Origin: an uncultured Clostridia bacterium
Lineage (GTDB): Bacteria; Bacillota_A; Clostridia; Oscillospirales; Oscillospiraceae
Assembly: GCA_947307505.1 (NCBI GenBank)
Contig: CAMZJG010000016.1
Span: forward strand, 1 to 10,937
DNA: 10,937 nt
Direction of reading: 5' to 3'
Below, in pieces: positions 6,637-10,937 of the stretch. The position numbers and the translations under genes are program-made. How positions within the stretch are numbered: position 1 is the stretch's first letter; each line of letters begins with the position of its first letter. Below the pieces are notes generated by a model. It made no database searches. It was not told the DNA's origin and saw only the letters and a program-made list of their open reading frames with translations.

Positions 6637-7011
6637 CTGGACAGAAAGCCTGAACTCTCCCTCAGACTGCTTCTGGGGGGCATCCTGCTGATTGCTGCGG
6701 CAGCCCTGGGCTTTCTCCTCCTGTTCTCCGGTCGGGGAGCGGCGACGGCGGAGATCTACCGGGACGGGAAGCTGGTGCGGCGCATCGACCTGGGAAGCGT
6801 GACTTCGCCCTATACCCTGGACGTGGGCGAGGGGAACACCCTGGAGGTGGAGCAGGGACGGGTACGGATGCTCCGGGCGAACTGTCCGGATCAGATCTGC
6901 GTGCATCAGAGCTGGTCCTCCTCCGCAGCGAAGCCCATAGTATGCCTGCCCAACCGGGTCACGGTGATCCTGACCGGCGGTGGGAGCGGACCGGATGGGG
7001 TGCTGGGATGA
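6637..7011 (+). CDS. NusG domain II-containing membrane-anchored protein, probable CTG start
   Basis: 124 residues from the CTG at 6637, or 131 from the ATG at 6616. A basic N-terminus (DRKPELSLR) leads into one membrane segment (about residues 8-29, LLLGGILLIAAAALGFLLLF), after which the rest should be extracytoplasmic. The C-terminal domain carries the NusG domain II (PF07009-type) signature: an ANCPDQICVHQSW block and IVCLPNRVTVIL, with Cys-Pro-Asp and a second cysteine. This family is not the transcription factor NusG itself, and its function is not established. It is the first of a two-gene unit; its TGA overlaps the ATG of the Gx-transporter gene (7008-7011), and the pair is common in Clostridia. 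The start is the uncertain point, discussed with the ribosome binding site. Confidence 0.85.
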   Translation: MDRKPELSLRLLLGGILLIAAAALGFLLLFSGRGAATAEIYRDGKLVRRIDLGSVTSPYTLDVGEGNTLEVEQGRVRMLRANCPDQICVHQSWSSSAAKPIVCLPNRVTVILTGGGSGPDGVLG

Positions 7012-7523
7012 AGACGAAGAAGCTTTGCGTCCTGGCCCTGCTCAGCGCCGTCGCCCTGAGCATCTGGGCCGCGGAGGGGCTCATCCCCCCCATCGTTCCC
7101 CTGCCCGGGATCCGCCTGGGTCTGGCCAACATTCTGCTGCTGCTGACTCTGTATCTATACGGGCGGCGGGAGACCGCCCTGGTGCTCACCGTTCGCCTGG
7201 TCCTGGGAGCAGCCCTGGCGGGCACCCTTATGAGTTTTCTGTATAGTCTGGCCGGAGGGCTTCTGGCCTTCGCCGTCATGGCTCTTCTGAAACCCCGGGT
7301 GCGGGAAACGAAGGTCTGGGCCCTGAGCGCCTATGCTGCCGCAGCGCATAACCTGGGCCAGCTGCTGTGTGCGCGGCTGCTGCTGGGGACTCCGGGGATC
7401 TGGTGGTATCTCCCCGCCCTGATGCTATCCGGCATTCTCACCGGACTGTTCACCGGCTTCTGCGCCCGTTTTGCCCTTCCCCTGCTCAGAAAGGCGCTGC
7501 GGCTGTCGGGGGGAAATCCGTGA
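7008..7523 (+). CDS. Gx transporter family membrane protein (heptaprenyl diphosphate synthase component I-type)
   Basis: 171 residues, almost wholly hydrophobic, with about five membrane segments. The block GLIPPIVPLPGIRLGLANI (about 23-41) is the family hallmark (PF07456, Hpre_diP_synt_I; now usually called Gx transporter). The historical name suggests a role in prenyl diphosphate synthesis, but the membrane topology resembles small-molecule uptake components of the ECF type; the substrate is unknown. The ATG at 7008 begins MKTKK and overlaps the preceding TGA as ATGA. Only a weak GGGG stretch precedes it, so translation is probably coupled to the NusG-II gene. No polyprenyl synthase gene follows, unlike in some relatives. 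No clear terminator is seen in the 27 bases between its stop and the copper promoter. Confidence 0.85.
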   Translation: MKTKKLCVLALLSAVALSIWAAEGLIPPIVPLPGIRLGLANILLLLTLYLYGRRETALVLTVRLVLGAALAGTLMSFLYSLAGGLLAFAVMALLKPRVRETKVWALSAYAAAAHNLGQLLCARLLLGTPGIWWYLPALMLSGILTGLFTGFCARFALPLLRKALRLSGGNP

Positions 7524-7550
7524 CAGATCGGGGCTTCCCTCTTCCTCGGC

Positions 7551-7579
7551 TTCACAAAATCATACCTGCGTGGTATACT
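7551..7579 (+). promoter_or_regulatory. Promoter of the copper ATPase gene
   Basis: TTCACA (7551-7556), 17-base spacer, TATACT (7574-7579), with a TG extension at 7571-7572. Five of six matches in each box. Expected start near 7586, giving a leader of about 35 bases containing AAGGAGGT (7610-7617) 4-5 bases before the ATG at 7622. Confidence 0.75.
7562..7576 (+). promoter_or_regulatory. Candidate CsoR-type copper operator
   Basis: Inverted repeat ATACC-TGCGT-GGTAT lies in the -35/-10 spacer and overlaps the -10 of the copper ATPase promoter. Its arms resemble the ATACC(C)...(G)GGTAT operators of the copper-sensing repressor CsoR of Bacillus subtilis copZA. A bound repressor here would block RNA polymerase and be released by Cu(I). 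No csoR gene lies in the window, and the CopY-type TACAnnTGTA box is absent. Confidence 0.5.
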
Positions 7580-7621
7580 TATCCTGTATACTTCGGCAGG
7601 TAAGCTCCCAAGGAGGTCGTC

Positions 7622-10207
7622 ATGCGTTCAGAAAAATTCCAGGTCACAGGCATGACCTGCGCGGCCTGCGTCGCCCATGTGGAAAAGGCAGTCTCTGCCC
7701 TGGAGGGGGTGCAGGAGGTCTCTGTCAGTCTGCTTACCAATTCAATGATGGTCAGCTGGGATGAGGATCGGGAATCTCCGGACAGCATCTGCCGGGCTGT
7801 TTCGGATGCGGGTTACGGCGCTTCCCTTTCCGCAGCCGCGGCAGCCGCCCCGGACCCCAAGGCGGAACGGGCGGCGCTGGAGGACACAGAGAGCCCGAAG
7901 ATCCTCCGGCGGTTGATTATCTCCCTGATCCTTCTCCTGCCTTTGATGTACGTTTCCATGGGCCATCATATGTGGGGCTGGCCCGTTCCGGCGTTCCTGC
8001 GCCACAATATGCTCACCATCGGCATTTACGAACTGATCCTCAGCGCCGCCGTCATGGTGGTGAACCAGCGGTTTTTCATCAGCGGCTTCAAAAGCCTGAC
8101 TCACGGAGCGCCCAATATGGACACCCTGGTGGCCCTGGGCAGCGGCGCCGCCTTCGCCTACAGCACAGCGGTCCTGTTCCGACTGGCTTCCACAGGAGGC
8201 GAAGCGGACTACTATTTTGAATCCGCCGCCATGATCCTCACCCTCATCACCGTGGGCAAGCTGCTGGAAGCCCGGAGCAAGGGCAAGACCACCAACGCCA
8301 TCCGGAGTTTGATGGATCTGGCGCCGGAAACCGCCTGCGTCCTGCGGGACGGGGCGGAGGTCCAGATCCCCGCGGAGCAGGTGCGGGTGGACGATCTCTT
8401 CCTGGTCCGGCCCGGAGAACGCATCCCCGTGGACGGTGAAGTGGTCTCCGGAGAGAGCGCCGTGAATGAATCTGCCCTTACCGGGGAAAGCCTGCCGGTG
8501 GACAAGGCTCCCGGCAGCCGGGTCAGCGCCGCCACCCTGAACCAGAACGGAGCTCTGACCTGTCGGGCAACCCGGGTAGGCGCAGACACCACTCTCAGGC
8601 AGATCATCGACCTGGTGGAGACCGCCGCTGCGGGCAAAGCCCCCATCGCCAAAATGGCAGACCGGGTGAGCGCCGTATTCGTACCCGTTGTCCTGGGGCT
8701 TGCCCTCATTACCTGTGCGGTCTGGCTCGTTGCCGGACGGGCTTTCGGCTTCTCCCTGGCCAGGGCAGTGAGCGTCCTGGTGATCAGCTGTCCCTGCGCC
8801 CTGGGTCTGGCCACGCCCGTGGCCATCATGGTCGGCAGCGGCAAGGGAGCGAAAAACGGCATTCTCTTCAAAACCGCCGCAGCTTTGGAAGCCGCCGGAC
8901 GGACGGATATCATCGTGCTGGACAAAACCGGCACCGTCACCAAGGGCGAGCCGGAGGTGACGGATCTGTTCCCCGCTCCCGGGGTCACCCGGGAGGAGCT
9001 TCTGGCGGCAGCCGCAGCGCTGGAGGCCCCCAGCGAGCATCCCCTTGCCCGGGCCATCCGGGACAGGGCGGAAGCGGAGGGTTTGAATCTTCCCGTCGTG
9101 GAGGGCTTCCAGGCTCTGCCCGGCCACGGGGTCCGGGGTATGCTGGGAGGGCATGAAGCCCTGGGTGCCAGCGCCGCCTATTTTAAGGAAATGGGCTTGA
9201 TGACCCCTGCCCTGGAAACCGCCGGGGCAAAGCTCGCCGAGGCTGGCAAAACGCCTCTGTTCTTTTCCCTGGCAGGCCGTCCTCTGGGTATTGCCGCGGT
9301 GGCGGACGAGGTAAAGGAGGACAGCGCCGCCTCCATCGAAGAGCTGAAGACCATGGGCGTCCGGGTCCTGCTCCTGACGGGAGATAACCGCCGCTCTGCC
9401 GGGGCTATTGCCGCCCGCATCGGCGTGGAGGGCGTGATTTCCGATGTGCTCCCGGGGGATAAGGAAGCCGTCATCCGCCGCCTTCAGGAATACGGGAAGG
9501 TGGCCATGGTGGGAGATGGCATCAACGACGCCCCCGCCCTCACCCGGGCGGACATCGGCATAGCCATCGGAGCAGGCGCGGATGTTGCCTTGGATGCGGC
9601 GGACGTGGTGCTCATGAAATCCACTCCGTCGGATATCCCCGCTGCGATCCGGCTCTCCCGCCGGGTGCTGCGGAACATCAAGGAGAACCTGTTCTGGGCC
9701 TTTTTCTACAACTGCATCGGAATCCCCCTGGCCGCCGGGGCTCTGATCCCCGCCTTCGGCCTCACCCTGAGTCCCATGATCGGCGCGGCGGCCATGAGCC
9801 TGAGCAGCTTCTGTGTGGTCACCAACGCCTTGCGGCTGAATCTGCTGAATATCCGCAGTGCCCGGGGAGACGGGAAACACAACCCGGTCCAGCTGCCGAA
9901 CCTGGAGGAGTTATTCGCCGGAACGACCGTCCCGGCGGAGGAAGATAATACGGAGCCGGCCCCAGAGCCGGAGGACAAGGAGGAAATGATCATGAAGAAG
10001 ATCCTTACCGTGGAAGGCATGATGTGCGGCAACTGCCAGAAGCATGTGCAGAAGGCTCTGGCCGCCGTTCCCGGCGTCAGTGAGGCCGTAGTGGATCTGG
10101 ACGCAGGCAAAGCCACCGTCACTCTCAGTACCGACGTGGCGGACAAGATCCTGATGGATGCCGTCACCGAGGCTGGGTACACCCCCAAGGCCTGCACAGC
10201 GGGCTGA
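7622..10207 (+). CDS. copA: Cu(I)-exporting P1B-type ATPase with N- and C-terminal HMA domains (CopA-CopZ fusion)
   Basis: 861 residues. It pumps Cu(I) out of the cytoplasm at the cost of ATP. Domains: HMA metal-binding domain with GMTCAAC (10-16); Ala/Pro linker (70-90); membrane helices from about 95 to 215; actuator domain with TGES (287-290); CPC ion-binding motif in [11 protein letters not shown] (389-399); phosphorylation site DKTGT (434-438, Asp434); SEHP (471-474) in the nucleotide domain; TGDN (586-589); and GDGINDAP (631-638). The last two helices hold FYN (695-697) and MSLSS (725-729), the YN and MxxSS residues that define copper(I) selectivity. A Glu/Pro-rich linker (770-789) follows, then a second HMA domain with GMMCGNC (799-805), 71 residues from Met791. 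Typical CopA proteins of this type are about 740-800 residues, so the C-terminal domain is an addition. An internal ribosome binding site precedes Met791. A strong promoter with a putative copper operator lies upstream, and transcription ends toward the hairpin at 10228. Confidence 0.96.
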   Translation: MRSEKFQVTGMTCAACVAHVEKAVSALEGVQEVSVSLLTNSMMVSWDEDRESPDSICRAVSDAGYGASLSAAAAAAPDPKAERAALEDTESPKILRRLIISLILLLPLMYVSMGHHMWGWPVPAFLRHNMLTIGIYELILSAAVMVVNQRFFISGFKSLTHGAPNMDTLVALGSGAAFAYSTAVLFRLASTGGEADYYFESAAMILTLITVGKLLEARSKGKTTNAIRSLMDLAPETACVLRDGAEVQIPAEQVRVDDLFLVRPGERIPVDGEVVSGESAVNESALTGESLPVDKAPGSRVSAATLNQNGALTCRATRVGADTTLRQIIDLVETAAAGKAPIAKMADRVSAVFVPVVLGLALITCAVWLVAGRAFGFSLARAVSVLVISCPCALGLATPVAIMVGSGKGAKNGILFKTAAALEAAGRTDIIVLDKTGTVTKGEPEVTDLFPAPGVTREELLAAAAALEAPSEHPLARAIRDRAEAEGLNLPVVEGFQALPGHGVRGMLGGHEALGASAAYFKEMGLMTPALETAGAKLAEAGKTPLFFSLAGRPLGIAAVADEVKEDSAASIEELKTMGVRVLLLTGDNRRSAGAIAARIGVEGVISDVLPGDKEAVIRRLQEYGKVAMVGDGINDAPALTRADIGIAIGAGADVALDAADVVLMKSTPSDIPAAIRLSRRVLRNIKENLFWAFFYNCIGIPLAAGALIPAFGLTLSPMIGAAAMSLSSFCVVTNALRLNLLNIRSARGDGKHNPVQLPNLEELFAGTTVPAEEDNTEPAPEPEDKEEMIMKKILTVEGMMCGNCQKHVQKALAAVPGVSEAVVDLDAGKATVTLSTDVADKILMDAVTEAGYTPKACTAG
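9977..9994 (+). promoter_or_regulatory. Internal ribosome binding site and ATG within copA
   Basis: AAGGAGGA (9977-9984) is followed 8 bases after the GGAGG core by an in-frame ATG (9992-9994). Position and strength are those of a genuine start site. In the main frame these bases encode the end of the acidic linker (DKEEMI), a sequence that could be satisfied by many other codon choices. Confidence 0.55.
9992..10207 (+). CDS. copZ: Possible nested CopZ-like copper chaperone from internal initiation
   Basis: In-frame with copA and sharing its stop. The product would be 71 residues beginning [15 protein letters not shown], the size and layout of free-standing CopZ chaperones (about 69 residues in Bacillus subtilis), with the Cu(I)-binding MxCxxC at residues 10-15 and a complete beta-alpha-beta-beta-alpha-beta HMA fold pattern. 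It would deliver Cu(I) to the pump's N-terminal or membrane entry sites. It may be either a functional second product or a relic of an ancestral copZ gene fused by loss of the copA stop; the sequence alone cannot tell. The domain itself is certain, its separate expression is not. Confidence 0.4.
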   Translation: MKKILTVEGMMCGNCQKHVQKALAAVPGVSEAVVDLDAGKATVTLSTDVADKILMDAVTEAGYTPKACTAG

Positions 10208-10227
10208 GAATTGCGCCGGATGTGCAC

Positions 10228-10259
10228 GGGGCCCCTTTCCCGGACGGGAAAGGGGCCCC
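10228..10259 (+). terminator. Perfect 14-bp hairpin between convergent copA and the glycosidase gene, possible terminator
   Basis: GGGGCCCCTTTCCC (10228-10241) pairs fully with GGGAAAGGGGCCCC (10246-10259) around a GGAC loop. It lies centrally in the 68-base gap between the two stop codons. Neither strand has a T-run after it (plus strand continues AAAGCTGTTTATC), so it is not a canonical intrinsic terminator, but position and strength suggest bidirectional termination or 3'-end protection. Confidence 0.5.
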
Positions 10260-10275
10260 AAAGCTGTTTATCGGT

Positions 10276-10937
10276 TTATTCCGCGATCTCCGTAAGCATA
10301 CGGCAAAGGATGGTGTAGACGCAGGCTGGCCAGCTGCCGCCGCCCCCGCCGAAACCATAACCGCCCTTGTTCAGAGGGTGGATCAGGAAGGGCATCCCCT
10401 GCTCCATCAGGGCGGCGCAGTACCGCTCCGCAATGATCTTGCCCGCATCCCGACGCCGGGAACGCAGAAGGCCGGCACAGATGAACAGCATGCTGGGAGG
10501 AACGATGTTGCCCCGGGCGATGCTGCGGCCGGAGGGCTCGAACCAGTCGCTGTCCAGTTCCTCCATGCTCAGGCCCCAGGGAGTGAGGAATTTTCCCTCC
10601 ACAAGCAGATCGTCCGCCAGCTTATCCAGCACCTCAGACGGTAGCCGGTCTCCCAGCACCGCCGGGATATAATGGATCAGATTCCGGGACATGACCTTTT
10701 CCCCGGTCCAGGGATCGATGCCCCTGAAATGCTCCCCGTCCCACATGAGCTCCAGCATCCGGTCCAGCATGGTTTTGGACTTCTTCTCCCAGGCAACTGC
10801 CTCATCCGGCTTATCCAGAAGGCGGGCCAGCTTTCCCTCCGCCTCGTACAACAGGATCAGGTAGGCGGGCAGGTCGGGAGAAGCCATCTGCATATGGTCG
10901 ATGAAGAGAGTGCAGTCGTCAAAGCCGGTCTCATCCC
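10276..10937 (-). CDS. (alpha/alpha)6 glycoside hydrolase-like protein (MGH1/GH63/trehalase-like), 5'-truncated by the window edge
   Basis: About 220 C-terminal residues are visible; the frame runs off the right edge and the internal ATG at 10893 is not the start. The visible part begins DETGFDD...IDHMQMASPDLPAYLILLYEAEGKLARLL, which resembles the E-[ST]-G-[WF]-D and 'VDxxAxLxxxxxxLAxxA' blocks of six-hairpin toroid glycosidases such as trehalase, GH63 and mannosylglycerate hydrolase-like enzymes. Later features are MWDGEHFRGID, GKFLTPWGL, and ARGNIVPPSMLF where relatives have YWRGPxWPxxNYL. A run of five glycines (GFGGGGGSWP) near the C-terminus replaces the usual FxWSA region. No signal peptide can be judged because the N-terminus is missing. 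Substrate is unknown. Convergent with copA and separated from it by the strong hairpin. Family assignment is by pattern and moderately sure at fold level only. Confidence 0.65.
   Translation of the reverse strand, partial: DETGFDDCTLFIDHMQMASPDLPAYLILLYEAEGKLARLLDKPDEAVAWEKKSKTMLDRMLELMWDGEHFRGIDPWTGEKVMSRNLIHYIPAVLGDRLPSEVLDKLADDLLVEGKFLTPWGLSMEELDSDWFEPSGRSIARGNIVPPSMLFICAGLLRSRRRDAGKIIAERYCAALMEQGMPFLIHPLNKGGYGFGGGGGSWPACVYTILCRMLTEIAE

Noticed and set aside
5303..6691. A 462-codon plus-strand open frame spanning the SDR end and the phosphatase region
   Set aside because: It overlaps the SDR gene out of frame and is antisense to the PP2C gene; its translation has no recognisable domain.
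7855..7861. CCCCAAG after the first HMA domain of copA, considered as a frameshift site like the one in Escherichia coli copA
   Set aside because: The -1 frame stays open for more than 100 codons after this point, so slippage would not make a short chaperone, and the heptamer does not fit the slippery pattern in the reading frame.
7742..9880. A 712-codon open frame on the minus strand opposite copA
   Set aside because: It is antisense to a gene with every P-type ATPase motif, its translation is low-complexity and rich in Gly, His and Gln without any recognisable domain, and it has no promoter or ribosome binding site. It results from GC-rich codon use.
1..10937. CRISPR arrays, insertion sequences, phage genes, tRNA genes or a defence island
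   Set aside because: No spaced repeats, transposase or integrase motifs, terminal repeats or cloverleaf-like segments were seen; all sizeable regions are covered by recognisable chromosomal genes with similar base composition.

Overview
The window is an ordinary-looking chromosomal segment from a GC-rich member of the Firmicutes, most likely class Clostridia (Oscillospirales/Ruminococcaceae-like; this placement is inferred). The reasons are a Bacillus/Clostridium-type gene set (TmcAL/YlbM, a YmfI-like reductase, a PrpC-like PP2C phosphatase, and the NusG-domain-II plus Gx-transporter pair), strong AGGAGG ribosome binding sites and sigma-A-like promoters. I see no mobile element, CRISPR array, tRNA or rRNA. 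Long open frames antisense to the real genes are by-products of the high GC content.

Layout. At 1-911 (+) is the 3' part of a RodA-type SEDS peptidoglycan polymerase, followed by a terminator whose T-tract runs into the stop of the convergent tmcAL gene (963-2102, -). tmcAL is divergent from acetate kinase ackA (2199-3407, +), which has its own promoter. The ackA terminator lies partly inside the end of the convergent cca gene. A minus-strand two-gene unit covers 3440-4926: a 93-residue cysteine-rich protein gene is upstream and translationally overlaps the CCA tRNA nucleotidyltransferase gene. Divergent from it is an SDR reductase (5022-5729, +) that resembles the EF-P 5-aminopentanone reductase YmfI. 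Its stop codon overlaps that of a convergent PP2C phosphatase gene (5726-6526, -). Divergent from the phosphatase is a plus-strand pair, a NusG domain II protein (probably starting at CTG) and a Gx/HepS-I-type membrane protein, joined by an ATGA overlap.

From 7551 a copper module begins. It has a strong promoter with a CsoR-like dyad between and overlapping its -35/-10 elements, then an 861-residue Cu(I) P1B-ATPase whose C-terminus is an in-frame CopZ-like HMA domain. That last domain has its own Shine-Dalgarno and ATG inside the frame, so the gene may encode both a full-length pump and a separate 71-residue copper chaperone. A perfect 14-bp hairpin separates it from a convergent, 5'-truncated (alpha/alpha)6 glycoside-hydrolase-like gene (10276-10937, -).

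Functional links. tmcAL, cca and possibly the SDR all serve translation (tRNA modification, tRNA 3'-end synthesis, EF-P modification). ackA is central fermentation, rodA is cell-wall elongation, and copA is copper efflux. The most interesting points are the nested copZ within copA, the CTG start of the NusG-II gene, the putative copper operator, and the tight convergent junctions where terminators or stop codons overlap the neighbouring gene.
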